A stretch of DNA of 64,000 bases, taken from NCBI GenBank assembly GCA_041394245.1, contig JAWKIR010000004.1, forward strand, positions 124,001-188,000. Direction: 5' to 3'. The position numbers were made by a program, and so were the translations under genes. The first letter of the stretch is position 1. Each line of letters opens with the position of its first letter. A model generated the notes under the pieces. That model was not told the DNA's origin. It ran no database searches and saw nothing but the letters and a program-made list of their open reading frames with translations. Positions 49,299 to 58,237 of the stretch are shown in pieces. The stretch is from Acidimicrobiales bacterium. GTDB lineage: Bacteria > Actinomycetota > Acidimicrobiia > Acidimicrobiales > Aldehydirespiratoraceae.

Positions 49299-52055
49299 TC
49301 AGTCGCGTCGGGCCGGGGTGGCGGGCCGGAAGTGGTTGGCGAGGCCCGAGACCGTCCATGCGCCTGCGGCGGCCACCGACGGGATGACCACCAGGAGGAC
49401 ACCGACCACCAACCACGGCACCTGGATGTTGTCGGTGGCGTACGAGTCGATGCCACTGTTCGCCACGCGGTCGACCACCCAGGTCGGCGCGAAGCCGAGC
49501 GGGATGCCGAGCCCGATTCCGACGAGCGCCAGCACCGCGGCCCGAGCGGCAGCTTGTCGTCGCATCGACGACGGACGCGCACCCACGATCGTGAACGTGT
49601 CGCGCTCCTCGCGGCCTTCGGCGGCGGCCAGCGCCAGGCCGATGGAGACGACCAGCAGGCTCAGCGCCAGGGCCGCGCCGAGGATCACCAATCGGGCGAT
49701 CCAGAGGTCATCGGCCGACGAGGACTGCCAGCGAGGGTCCTCGTACCACATGTCGAAGTACTCGTCCTGCACGGCACCCGGCTGGTCGCTGCCATCGAGA
49801 CGGGAGGTGTCGCCGGGTTCGATGAACGCATCGACGGACGTCCCCCAGAGCTCGTTCTGGAGTGCAGAGAGCTGGTCGAGCTGTGTCGTTGTGAGGTCGG
49901 CGCCGGCACGGATGATGACCCCCGTCTCCACGATGGTGAACCCGGCATCGGCCGCGGCCTGCTCGGTGATCAGGAGCTGGCCCGTCCACGGGTGGTCGAG
50001 AGGATCGGCCCCGAACGCGTAGGGAACGGTGATCACTCCGCCCTCCGAGCGATACTCGGCGGTCGGCGACCCCGAGACCGGGTCCTCCGCCTCGTTCGCG
50101 AAGCCGTCGCCGTCGGATGTCACGGCGTAGCCGTCGGCGATCCGTGGCTGCATCGCACCGGTCGCGGCCAGCGCCGTCCGGTCGGCGGGCGACACCCCCA
50201 AGAGGTCGAGGAGGGCGGGAGTGGCGATCATCGGCCCCGAGGGGTCGTTGTAGTCGACGGACGGGTCGAACGGCGCCGGGTCGAACGTCGCGACCGCATA
50301 GGGGAAGACGTCGCCGTCGGGAGCGATCGCCGCGATGGCCGCCATCGTCGACGGACGCACCTCGACGCCGACCAGCGGGCCGTAGTCGGTCAGATCGATC
50401 GAGTCGCTCGCCACCGTGAACGACTGGCTCGCCGACACCACGATCGCATCGGCCGGCAACGCCGCCTGACAACAGTTGCTGTCCTCTCGCAGCACCAGCT
50501 CGGCGATCGCGGCGACGGCCGTGGCGCCGCCGACGGTGACGGCGATCGCCGCCACGACGGCCGCCGACCGGCTCCGGGAACGGGCCAGGCTGCGCAATGC
50601 CATCCGCCACGAGAGCGAAGATCGGTGGCCGAGCCCACCGATCTTCTCGATGACCAGTGGCGCGGCGCAGCAGGTGCCGAACACCATCGCCGTCCCCCCG
50701 ATCACGACGAGCAGGGCCCAGATGTTGCTGCCCTGTGTGTCGCCCTTGGCTCCGAGTGCTGCGACGGCCACGAGCCCGAGTCCGCCGAAGAGCAGTGCCA
50801 GCCCGGTCGGAACGAGCCACGGGGCCGGTGTCCCGGTCGGGCGGCGTCCGGCGAGGGCGGTCATCACCGGAACCCGCGCTGCGGATCGGGCGGGGACCGC
50901 AGCGGCGATCGTGGCCGCCACGACCGCGGTGATCGTGATCACGACGATGTCGGTGACCGAGAACCGGAACGCGCGTATCTCGTGTTGCACGATGTGGCGG
51001 GCGATGAGCGATCGTGTCAACGGAAGCAGGGCCAGGCCCCCCGTCACGCCGACGATCGCGCCGACGACCCCGGTCCACGACCCTTGGAGCGCCAGGGTCC
51101 GACGGACCACCGCCTCCGAAGCCCCGTTCGACCTGAGCTGCCCGATCGTGACCAGCTGGCGACGAGCGCTCGTGGCGAAGGCCGCAGCGACGATGATGCC
51201 GACGGCGACGAGGGCCAACACGCCCGCCACGAAGCCCCAGGCCATCCCGGTGTCGAGATCGTCCGGACGGGAGTTCGGGTTGTCGTAGCGGGTCAGACCG
51301 CCCCGCTCGGCGGCGATCCTGCGGATCGTGTCGACGGGGGTGCCGTCGGGCAGGTCGATCCATGTCATCGGTGCGCCGTAGTCGGGCGAGATCCGGGCCG
51401 TGTCGAACCCGGGGATGATCAGCGGATCCTGGGAGTAGTTGCCGCGGATCTCGCCGAGTCCGGCGACGAGCCAAGTGCCGGACGGGCGGGTCAGCGTGAG
51501 CTGGTCGCCGGCTCCGATGCCGAGCCGGCCGGCGAGGTCCGTGCCGAGCAGCACCTCGCCCGGCTCCGGCGCGCGACCGGAGGTGATGTCGATACCCGCG
51601 GTTGCCGCCTTGTCGCTGAACGTCATGTTGCCGAACTGGACGTAGGCGACCGTGGTGTCTCCTTCCCTGTTCGATGCGGTGACGGGCGTGCCCGTCCAGA
51701 GGTACTCACGGGTCGTCGAGCCGTCCGGCAACGGTGTCAGTGCAGTGGAGCCATCGTCGTCCGATGCCACCGTCGATGTGGACGCGCCGAGCACGATGTC
51801 GGTGTCGCCGTAGTCGCGCTGGTAGTCCAGCGACCAGTCGGCGGCGTTGGTGCGGGCGACGATGCTGCCGTTCGTCATCGCGGCAACGGGTACGGCGATC
51901 AGGAGTGCCGCGAGGATCGTGCGACCGGGGCGACGACGGACCTCTCGCCGGGCGAGGCGGCTGGCGAAGCGCCACGCAGGGACGGCGGAGCGCGTGACCG
52001 GCTCGCAGGCCGGCGGTGGCACGGTCATGGCGGGGGGGTCGTCGACCAGGGTCAT
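49299..52055 (-). CDS. FtsX-like ABC transporter permease
   Basis: 918 residues. An N-terminal membrane helix (ILAALLIAVPVAAM) is followed by a large extracytoplasmic domain, then a four-helix FtsX domain, a second large extracytoplasmic domain, and a final FtsX domain with LRSLARSRSRSAAVVAAIAVTVGGAT. This duplicated MacB/FtsX-type layout moves lipoproteins, peptides or cell-wall signals, driven by an ATPase. ATG at 52055 overlaps the ATPase stop (ATGA), so the two are coupled. It ends 7 nt from the end of galK on the other strand. Confidence 0.88.
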   Translation of the reverse strand: MTLVDDPPAMTVPPPACEPVTRSAVPAWRFASRLARREVRRRPGRTILAALLIAVPVAAMTNGSIVARTNAADWSLDYQRDYGDTDIVLGASTSTVASDDDGSTALTPLPDGSTTREYLWTGTPVTASNREGDTTVAYVQFGNMTFSDKAATAGIDITSGRAPEPGEVLLGTDLAGRLGIGAGDQLTLTRPSGTWLVAGLGEIRGNYSQDPLIIPGFDTARISPDYGAPMTWIDLPDGTPVDTIRRIAAERGGLTRYDNPNSRPDDLDTGMAWGFVAGVLALVAVGIIVAAAFATSARRQLVTIGQLRSNGASEAVVRRTLALQGSWTGVVGAIVGVTGGLALLPLTRSLIARHIVQHEIRAFRFSVTDIVVITITAVVAATIAAAVPARSAARVPVMTALAGRRPTGTPAPWLVPTGLALLFGGLGLVAVAALGAKGDTQGSNIWALLVVIGGTAMVFGTCCAAPLVIEKIGGLGHRSSLSWRMALRSLARSRSRSAAVVAAIAVTVGGATAVAAIAELVLREDSNCCQAALPADAIVVSASQSFTVASDSIDLTDYGPLVGVEVRPSTMAAIAAIAPDGDVFPYAVATFDPAPFDPSVDYNDPSGPMIATPALLDLLGVSPADRTALAATGAMQPRIADGYAVTSDGDGFANEAEDPVSGSPTAEYRSEGGVITVPYAFGADPLDHPWTGQLLITEQAAADAGFTIVETGVIIRAGADLTTTQLDQLSALQNELWGTSVDAFIEPGDTSRLDGSDQPGAVQDEYFDMWYEDPRWQSSSADDLWIARLVILGAALALSLLVVSIGLALAAAEGREERDTFTIVGARPSSMRRQAAARAAVLALVGIGLGIPLGFAPTWVVDRVANSGIDSYATDNIQVPWLVVGVLLVVIPSVAAAGAWTVSGLANHFRPATPARRD

Positions 52056-52783
52056 GCCATCACCGGGCCTGCGGGTGCGGTGTAGCCGGCGGACGACTCG
52101 TCGACGAGCTTGCCGTCGCGGACGAAGACCACCCGGTCGGCCCACGATGCGAATCGCGGTTCGTGGGTGACCATCACGACGGCGACGCCGGAGCGAGCCA
52201 GTCCGGCGAGGACCTCGACGACCTGATCGGACGTGAGGGTGTCGAGCGCCCCGGTCGGTTCGTCGGCGAAGATGACCTGTCGCTCACCGACGACTGCACG
52301 GGCGATGGCGATCCGCTGCTGTTGACCACCGGAGAACGAGTCGGGGTAGCGGTCGATCTGCTGCTCGATCCCGACCCGCACGAGTGCCTCGACGGCGGCA
52401 GTACGGGCTGCCGCTCTCGGGAGCCCGTCCAGTTCGAGCGGGAGCATGACGTTCTCGAGCGCCGTCAGCGAAGGGACCAGGTTGAGCGACTGGAACACGT
52501 AGCCGAGGTGACGCCGCCGGATCTCGGCGAGTCGAACGGCGCCCACCGACGAGAGATCCGTGCCGTCGAAGAGGACCTGTCCGGCCGTCGGCAGCTCGAG
52601 TCCTCCGCCGAGGTGGAGAAGGGTCGACTTGCCGCACCCGGACGGACCCATGATGGCGACGAACTCACCGGGTCGGATCGAGAGATCGATGCCGTTGACG
52701 GCCCGCACCTCGGTGGTGCCGGCGCCGAACGACTTGACGACGTCGCGGAATTCGACGATCGGGATGAGGGACTCGGGGGTCAT
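52052..52783 (-). CDS. ABC transporter ATP-binding protein (MacB/LolD type)
   Basis: 243 residues. Walker A GPSGCGKSTL (46-55), Q-loop VFQSLNLVPSLTALENV, signature SFSGGQQQRIAIARAVV and Walker B VIFADEPTGALD, H-loop VTHEPRF. The sequence is of the MacB/LolD/ATP-binding subgroup that couples to FtsX-like permeases. ATG at 52783 overlaps the PadR stop; its own stop overlaps the permease start. It belongs to a tightly coupled padR - ATPase - permease operon. Confidence 0.93.
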   Translation of the reverse strand: MTPESLIPIVEFRDVVKSFGAGTTEVRAVNGIDLSIRPGEFVAIMGPSGCGKSTLLHLGGGLELPTAGQVLFDGTDLSSVGAVRLAEIRRRHLGYVFQSLNLVPSLTALENVMLPLELDGLPRAAARTAAVEALVRVGIEQQIDRYPDSFSGGQQQRIAIARAVVGERQVIFADEPTGALDTLTSDQVVEVLAGLARSGVAVVMVTHEPRFASWADRVVFVRDGKLVDESSAGYTAPAGPVMA

Positions 52784-53343
52784 GACGTTGCCTTTGGTGA
52801 GGAGTCGGGAGTTCGAGGGGGATCGGGAACAGCGGCGACGAGGCGCGACTCGCAGAGGTCGAGCCAGCGAAGATCGGCTTCTGCCCGCACCACGAGGGCG
52901 TCGACGACGAGTCGGGCGGCAAGCGAGTCGGAATCGACGACGTCGGTCGGGCGGTCGCGCCGATGTCGTTGGAGAAGCCCGAACAGCGCCGTGCGTTGGC
53001 GGGTGATGACGGTGAGCGCGTGGTCGTGGCCCTGTTCGATCGCCATCAGTACCTTGAGCATCAGCTCGTCGCGCGGTGGCGGGTCCTCGGCGGGGATCGC
53101 CTCCCACCAGGAACCGAGCTCTTCGCGACCGGCGGCGGTGAGGGTGTAGAGCTTCTGGTCGTCGTCGCCGGAGAGCTCGACATCGACGAGACCGTCGCGT
53201 TCGAGGCGGTCGAGGGTCGTGTACACCTGTCCGACGTTGAGCTTCCAGACGCCGCCGGTGACCGATTCGAACTCGGTCTTGAGCTGATAGCCGTACCGGG
53301 CGCCGGGTTGGAGGAGTGAGAGCAAGCCCTCGCGTACTGCCAT
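52780..53343 (-). CDS. PadR-family transcriptional regulator
   Basis: 187 residues. Winged-helix REGLLSLLQPGARYGYQLKTEFESVTGGVWKLNVGQVYTTLDRLERDGLV (read in parts), with the PadR-type Tyr-Gly-Tyr motif and a helical C-terminal dimer domain. PadR regulators usually repress the transporter operon they lead, and release on ligand binding. ATG at 53343; no Shine-Dalgarno sequence. Two 10-bp direct repeats lie directly upstream (53346-53368), probably the operator. Divergent to the GH4 gene; the gap is 111 bp. Confidence 0.9.
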   Translation of the reverse strand: MAVREGLLSLLQPGARYGYQLKTEFESVTGGVWKLNVGQVYTTLDRLERDGLVDVELSGDDDQKLYTLTAAGREELGSWWEAIPAEDPPPRDELMLKVLMAIEQGHDHALTVITRQRTALFGLLQRHRRDRPTDVVDSDSLAARLVVDALVVRAEADLRWLDLCESRLVAAVPDPPRTPDSSPKATS

Positions 53344-53345
53344 AG

Positions 53346-53368
53346 ATACCGAGTATGCATACCGAGTA
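53346..53368. promoter_or_regulatory. Direct-repeat operator candidate of padR
   Basis: ATACCGAGTA occurs at 53346-53355 and 53359-53368, spacing 3, period 13, immediately upstream of the padR ATG and overlapping the likely promoter. Likely autoregulatory binding site of the PadR protein; a GH4 gene lies on the other side. Confidence 0.6.
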
Positions 53369-53454
53369 ACTACAGCGCAACCGATTTCTCGTGGAGTTCC
53401 CGGCCTTCGTCGGCGACCGAGCGGGTGGTACCGTGCCGCGCCGATGGAGGACGA

Positions 53455-54786
53455 ATGACCAAGATCTGTTTCGTCGGTGCGGGCAGCACCGTGTTCGCCA
53501 AGAACCTCCTCGGCGACATCTTGGCGTTTCCCGAGCTCGCCGGTTCGTCGATCTCCCTGCACGACATCGATGCCGAGCGGCTGGCGACGTCGACGCTGGT
53601 CGCCAACCGGATCGCCGCGACGCTCGACGTGACGCCGACCATCGAGGCGTCGACCGATCGACGTCGAGCGCTCGAGGGTGCCGACTACGTCATCACGATG
53701 TTCCAGGTCGGGGGCTACGAACCGGCCACGGTCACCGACTTCGAGATCCCCAAGCGGTACGGCTTGCGCCAGACCATCGCCGACACGCTGGGCATCGGCG
53801 GGATCATGCGGGGCCTGCGCACCATTCCCGTACTGATCGACATGTGTCATGACATGGAAGAGGTCTGTGGCGACGCCACCCTGCTCAACTACGTCAACCC
53901 GATGGCGATGCTCTGCTGGGCGGTCGACCGGGCGACATCGATCGACACCGTGGGTCTCTGCCACAGCGTGCAGGGGACCGCGACACAGCTGGCCGAGGAC
54001 CTCGGCATTCCCGCCGAAGAGATCCGCTACCGGTGCGCCGGCATCAACCACATGGCCTTCTACCTCGAGTTCGAACGCGAGACCGCCGAAGGTCGGGTCG
54101 ACCTCTATCCCCAGCTCGCCGAGCGAGCCCGGGGCGAGGTGCCGAAGCGCCACGGTTACCTGTCCGAGGCGGTCCGCTACGAGATGTTCCGGCGGCTCGG
54201 CTACTTCGTCACCGAGTCGAGCGAGCACTTCGCCGAATACGTGCCGTGGTTCATCAAGGACGGACGCGACGACCTCATCGACCGGTTCGGCATCCCGCTC
54301 GACGAATACCCGCGGCGCTGCGAGTTCCAGATCGCCGGGTGGGACGACCAGCGTCGCCGGCTCGAGGACCCCGATGCCCCGTTCCGGGTGCGCCGCAGCC
54401 CCGAGTACGGCTCCGAGATCATCCACAGCATGGAGACGGGCACGCCGCGTGTGATCTACGGCAACGTCTCGAACCGCGGCCTCATCTCGAACCTCCCCAC
54501 GGGCTGCTGTGTCGAGGTCCCCTGCCTCGTCGACGCCAACGGCGTGCAGCCGACGGTGATCGGCGAGCTTCCACCGCACCTCGCCGCGTTGATGCAGACG
54601 AACATCAATGTCCAGTCGCTCACCGTCGAAGCCGTGCTGGAGGGCCGCCGGGACCATGTGCTCCATGCCTCCATGCTCGACCCCCACACTGCCGCCGAGC
54701 TCGACCTCGACCAGATCGAGTCGCTCGTGACCGACCTCATCGACGCCCACGGCGACCTCATCCCGGCCAACCTCCGGAGCAGATGA
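53455..54786 (+). CDS. melA: GH4-family alpha-galactosidase
   Basis: 443 residues, NAD+- and Mn-dependent glycoside hydrolase family 4. KICFVGAGSTVFAKNLLGD is the NAD-binding fold, LNYVNPMAM a family motif, and metal ligands are Cys169 (CHSVQG) and His199 (GINHMAF). GH4 covers alpha-galactosidases, alpha-glucosidases and 6-phospho-glycosidases; the GINHMA and CHSVQG pattern best fits MelA-type alpha-galactosidase. GGAGG lies 4 nt before the ATG, so it is not leaderless. With galK it would supply and phosphorylate galactose. Confidence 0.87.
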   Translation: MTKICFVGAGSTVFAKNLLGDILAFPELAGSSISLHDIDAERLATSTLVANRIAATLDVTPTIEASTDRRRALEGADYVITMFQVGGYEPATVTDFEIPKRYGLRQTIADTLGIGGIMRGLRTIPVLIDMCHDMEEVCGDATLLNYVNPMAMLCWAVDRATSIDTVGLCHSVQGTATQLAEDLGIPAEEIRYRCAGINHMAFYLEFERETAEGRVDLYPQLAERARGEVPKRHGYLSEAVRYEMFRRLGYFVTESSEHFAEYVPWFIKDGRDDLIDRFGIPLDEYPRRCEFQIAGWDDQRRRLEDPDAPFRVRRSPEYGSEIIHSMETGTPRVIYGNVSNRGLISNLPTGCCVEVPCLVDANGVQPTVIGELPPHLAALMQTNINVQSLTVEAVLEGRRDHVLHASMLDPHTAAELDLDQIESLVTDLIDAHGDLIPANLRSR

Positions 54787-54844
54787 GGGCGCAACCTCGC
54801 GTGCCGATTGGACCCGGACGGGTGTGAACGCGGATCATCTGCGC

Positions 54845-56407
54845 ATGGCCAACACTGATGTCACCGGTTTCTGGAAGATCGCGGAAGCCGATCCCGACCA
54901 TCTCGCGCTCGTCGACCCCGACTACAACGAGATGACCTACGGCGAGTTGTACGAGCTCACCAACAAGATCGTCCACGGTCTGCGGGCCCTCGGCCTCCAG
55001 AAGGGCGATCAGGTCACCACGGTGCTGCCGAACTCCTTCGAGCAGATCGCCGTCTGCCTCGCCGCCTACCAGGGCGGGTTCTACCTCACGACGGTGAACT
55101 GGCACCTGGTCGGTCCGGAGATCTCCTACATCGTCAACGACTCCGAGACGAAGGCGCTGATCGTGTCGGAGCGCTTCGCCGACGAGGCCGTCCGGGTCCT
55201 CGAGGACTGTGTGACGCCGGAGACGAATCGCTTCTCGGTGGGCGCAGTCCCGGGCTTTCGCCCGTTCGACGAACTGATCGAGGGTCAGCCCGCGACCAGG
55301 CCCGACGACCTCTCGACCGGCTCCTACATGTTCTACACATCGGGCACGACCGGTCGTCCCAAGGGCGTGCGCCGGGGTCTCGTCGAGGGTCACCCCGACG
55401 AGACGGCGGCCGGCGCCGGCGGACTGTTCATGTTGTTCGGCACGATGCCCCACGACGACAACGTGCAGATCACCCAGGCGCCGACCTACCACACGGCGGT
55501 CAACAACTGGACCACGATGGCGCTGCACATGGGGCACACGGTGGTCTTGATGGACAAGTGGACGCCGGAGGGACTCCTCGAACGCGTCGAGCGCTACAAG
55601 GTGACCCATTCACACATGGTGCCGACGATGTTCAACCGGCTGCTCCAGCTTCCCGACGACGTGCGCGAGAAGTACGACATCTCGTCGCTGCGCTCGATGG
55701 TCCATGCCGCGGCACCCTGTCCGGTGGAGACCAAGCGCCGGATGATCGAGTGGTGGGGCGACACCATCTGGGAGTACTACGCGGCGACCGAGGGTGGCGG
55801 TACCTACGTGGGCGCGGCCGAGTGGATGACCAAGCCAGGCACCGTCGGCAAGCCGTGGCCCGGGGCCGAGATCATCGTCGTCGACGAGGACGGCAACGAC
55901 CTTCCGCCCTACGAGAGCGGCACCGTCTACATGAAGATGCCGGGCAACGCGTTCGAGTACAAGGGCGACAAGGAGAAGACCGAGAAGAGCCGTCTGCGGG
56001 GGTTCTTCACCGTCGGCGACATCGGCTATCTCGACGATGACGGCTGGCTGTTCCTCAACGACCGGGCCAACGACATGATCATCGCCGGCGGCGTCAACAT
56101 CTACCCGGCCGAGATCGAGGGTGCCCTCGTGCAGCACGAGGCAGTCGGCGACGTCGCCGTGTTCGGCATTCCCAACGACGACACCGGAGAGGAGATCAAG
56201 GCGGTGATCGAGTTGCGCCCCGGGTGGGAGCCCAACGACGAGACCACGGCGGCGATCATGGACTGGCTCCGTGGTCAGATCGCCAAGCAGAAGCTGCCGC
56301 GCTCGATCGACTACACCACCGAGATGCCCCGCGATCCCAACGGCAAGCTCTACAAGCGCCGCCTGAAGGACCCCTACTGGGAAGGCCGCGAGGGCAACAT
56401 CATCTGA
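54845..56407 (+). CDS. Acyl-CoA synthetase (AMP-forming ligase)
   Basis: 520 residues. Adenylate motif FYTSGTTGRPKGVRRG, ATEGGGTYVG, GFFTVGDIGYLDDDGWLF and C-terminal NGKLYKRRLKD (Lys). It activates a carboxylate (probably fatty or aromatic) as CoA ester. A GTG at 54824, 7 codons upstream, is an alternative start. Its C-terminal stop (TGA, 56405-56407) is the first base pair of a 36-bp inverted repeat. No TANNNT box or ribosome site is convincing. Confidence 0.88.
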   Translation: MANTDVTGFWKIAEADPDHLALVDPDYNEMTYGELYELTNKIVHGLRALGLQKGDQVTTVLPNSFEQIAVCLAAYQGGFYLTTVNWHLVGPEISYIVNDSETKALIVSERFADEAVRVLEDCVTPETNRFSVGAVPGFRPFDELIEGQPATRPDDLSTGSYMFYTSGTTGRPKGVRRGLVEGHPDETAAGAGGLFMLFGTMPHDDNVQITQAPTYHTAVNNWTTMALHMGHTVVLMDKWTPEGLLERVERYKVTHSHMVPTMFNRLLQLPDDVREKYDISSLRSMVHAAAPCPVETKRRMIEWWGDTIWEYYAATEGGGTYVGAAEWMTKPGTVGKPWPGAEIIVVDEDGNDLPPYESGTVYMKMPGNAFEYKGDKEKTEKSRLRGFFTVGDIGYLDDDGWLFLNDRANDMIIAGGVNIYPAEIEGALVQHEAVGDVAVFGIPNDDTGEEIKAVIELRPGWEPNDETTAAIMDWLRGQIAKQKLPRSIDYTTEMPRDPNGKLYKRRLKDPYWEGREGNII

Positions 56408-56504
56408 GAAAGTATCGAGGGGTCAGACACCCACACCTTCTCGCTCCTGCCTTCCGCGGGTCAACGGTGAGAAGGTATGGGTGTCTGACCCCTCGATACT
56501 TTCT
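56407..56504. repeat. 36-bp inverted repeat between convergent genes
   Basis: Arms 56407-56442 and 56469-56504 match in 35 of 36 positions around a 26-nt loop. The left arm starts with the last base of the acyl-CoA synthetase stop; the right arm contains two bases of the AIG2 gene stop (TAG on the minus strand, 56505-56503). The arm includes the GGGGTCAGACACC core. It probably acts as a bidirectional terminator, but its length and perfection also suggest a mobile hairpin element. Confidence 0.85.
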
Positions 56505-56844
56505 ATTCGGCTTCGGGGTCGGTCTCGTAGATCCAGGCGCGGATGTGGTCGCCGGAGTCGAGGGTCACGTCGCACTGGATCCGGCGGTAGCCCGGGCCCT
56601 CGAAGTCGTCGATGTCGCGCCAGTGTTCGTCGAGTCGGTCCGACGTGAGCACGGCCACCGGGATGCTGCTCCCGGCCGGGTCGAGGGTGATGCCCGGGTG
56701 ACCCTCGGCCGGCCCGAAACCGATCGGATAGGTCCAGCCGACGACGCGTCCGCCACGCCATTCGCCGTCGATGTTGCGGACGACCCAGTGGTTTTGTCCG
56801 CCCGGCATCAGTGTGCCGTAGGTGGCGAGATGTTCGATGCTCAG
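56503..56844 (-). CDS. Gamma-glutamylcyclotransferase-like (AIG2) protein with non-standard start
   Basis: 113 residues if started at CTG 56844. YGTLMPGGQNHWVV at residues 9-22 is the AIG2/gamma-glutamylcyclotransferase phosphate or substrate loop (Y-G-T/S-L), and later LDEHWRDIDDFEGPGYRR (D-x-F-E) carries the conserved acidic residue. No ATG, GTG or TTG precedes the YGTL motif in this frame. The nearest ATG (56808) is inside it and would delete YGTL. The CTG overlaps the P450 stop in CTGA, the same overlap geometry as ATGA/GTGA elsewhere. ATC at 56838 is a second choice. Its stop lies in a 36-bp inverted repeat. Confidence 0.7.
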   Translation of the reverse strand: MSIEHLATYGTLMPGGQNHWVVRNIDGEWRGGRVVGWTYPIGFGPAEGHPGITLDPAGSSIPVAVLTSDRLDEHWRDIDDFEGPGYRRIQCDVTLDSGDHIRAWIYETDPEAE

Positions 56845-58178
56845 AGGAGGGCTGGGCTCGGAGTGAAGGCGACCGGGAGGTGCTTGATCCCGTCGACCAG
56901 GTTCATGCGCAGCCGCTGCGCCGGCCCCGTCCGGTGGATGTCGGGGCAGCGCTTCGCCAGCTCCTCGAAGATGATCTTGATCTCGAGGCGGGCGAGGTTG
57001 GCGCCCAGGCAGAAGTGGGCACCACCGGCTCCGAACGCCATGTGGTGGTTCGGCGCGCGGCCGATGTCGAACTCGTCGGCGGTCGGCCCGAACTCGGCCT
57101 GGTCGCGGTTGCCCGACGGGTACCACAGCAGCACCTTGTCGCCGGCCTTGATCTCGACCCCGCCGAGGACGGTGTCCTCGGTTGCCGTGCGACGGAAGTA
57201 GTTGACGGGACTCGTGAACCGCAGGACCTCGTCGACCATGGTGTCGGCCAACCCTGCGGGATCGGCGAGCCAACGCTGCCACTGGTCGGGGTGGTCGAAG
57301 AACGCCATCATCCCCTTGGAGATGGCGTTCCGGGTGGTCTCGTTGCCGGCGATGATCAGCAGCGTGAAGAAGAGATCCCGTTCGAGCTCGGTGAGCTCGT
57401 GACGGCTGCCGTCCTCCATGGTGACCACGGCTTCGGTGAGACGGGTCCAGAGGTCGTCGGCCGGTTCCGCCCGCTTGCGGTCGGTCAGCTCGTGGGCGTA
57501 CATCGCCATCTCGACCATCGCCGACTCCGAGTCGGTGAAGTCGCCCTCGGTGCCGGCTTCGGCGGAGGGGGCGGGCCCCTTGGACTGGTACTCCTCGTCG
57601 GCACCGCCGATGGTCCGGTTGCTCCAGTCGAGCAGCTTGTCGCGGTCCTCCTGGGGAACGCCGACGATCTCGGCGATCGCCATGAGCGGCAGCTCGGCGG
57701 CGATCGAGGTGACGAAGTCACACTCGCCCTTCGGGGTGACCACGTCGAGCAGGGCCGTGGTGCGTAGCCGGAACGCATCTTCGAGCCGGCGGACCATGCG
57801 AGGCGTGAAGCCGCTGTTCACCAGCTTGCGATAGGTCGTGTGCTTCGGCGGGTCGGTCATCACCATCTGCAGGCCGGGGCCGCGCTCAGCCTGCAGGTCG
57901 GTGAGGGAGATGCCCCCGGCGCCGTCGCGGCCGGGTCCGGTCTGGTGGCTGAAGAGCGTGCCGCTGCGGTGCACCTCGGTGATCAGTTCGTACGACGTGA
58001 CGTTCCAGAACGGCTCGTCGCCCGCCTCGGGGGTCGCCTTGTTCTTCCAGACGGGCGCGTTCTCGCGCAGATAGGTGAACCAGTCGTGGGGACACCGCTC
58101 GGCGAACACGTCGAGGTTGCTGAAGTCGATGTCGTCGGGATCGACAGTGGTCGCGTCGGTATCGTTGGTCATGGTCAC
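56841..58178 (-). CDS. Cytochrome P450
   Basis: 445 residues. I-helix AGNETTRNA, K-helix EVLRF (E-x-x-R), heme loop FGAGGAHFCLGANLAR with Cys390. It has an N-terminal region with no membrane helix, so it is soluble. It is the CYP124/125/142-like size common in lipid or sterol metabolism of actinobacteria; substrate unproven. GTG at 58178 is the predicted transcription start itself, given TTGACA-N16-TATTTT 6 nt upstream; ATG 58172 is an alternative. Overlaps the AIG2 gene by 4 nt and is divergent from a MarR regulator. Confidence 0.93.
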   Translation of the reverse strand: MTMTNDTDATTVDPDDIDFSNLDVFAERCPHDWFTYLRENAPVWKNKATPEAGDEPFWNVTSYELITEVHRSGTLFSHQTGPGRDGAGGISLTDLQAERGPGLQMVMTDPPKHTTYRKLVNSGFTPRMVRRLEDAFRLRTTALLDVVTPKGECDFVTSIAAELPLMAIAEIVGVPQEDRDKLLDWSNRTIGGADEEYQSKGPAPSAEAGTEGDFTDSESAMVEMAMYAHELTDRKRAEPADDLWTRLTEAVVTMEDGSRHELTELERDLFFTLLIIAGNETTRNAISKGMMAFFDHPDQWQRWLADPAGLADTMVDEVLRFTSPVNYFRRTATEDTVLGGVEIKAGDKVLLWYPSGNRDQAEFGPTADEFDIGRAPNHHMAFGAGGAHFCLGANLARLEIKIIFEELAKRCPDIHRTGPAQRLRMNLVDGIKHLPVAFTPSPALL

Positions 58179-58184
58179 GTGGAC

Positions 58185-58212
58185 AAAATACCTTCCTGAG
58201 AAGGAATGTCAA
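58185..58212 (-). promoter_or_regulatory. Leaderless promoter of P450, TTGACA-N16-TATTTT
   Basis: -35 TTGACA (58212-58207), 16-nt spacer, -10 TATTTT (58190-58185), then 6 nt to the GTG at 58178. The full -35 makes this the best promoter in the window; the transcript should begin at the start codon. Confidence 0.8.
58193..58206. promoter_or_regulatory. MarR operator candidate TTCCT-gaga-AGGAA
   Basis: A 14-bp dyad that fills the P450 promoter spacer and overlaps the -35 area of the divergent marR promoter. Its location predicts that the MarR protein represses both the P450 operon and its own gene. Confidence 0.7.
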
Positions 58213-58224
58213 CCCGCCAGCGGC

Positions 58225-58230
58225 TATCGT
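58225..58230 (+). promoter_or_regulatory. -10 box of marR-type gene (leaderless type)
   Basis: TATCGT lies 7 nt before the GTG at 58238. The operator palindrome ends 18 nt upstream. Confidence 0.5.
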
Positions 58231-58237
58231 CGGTGAC

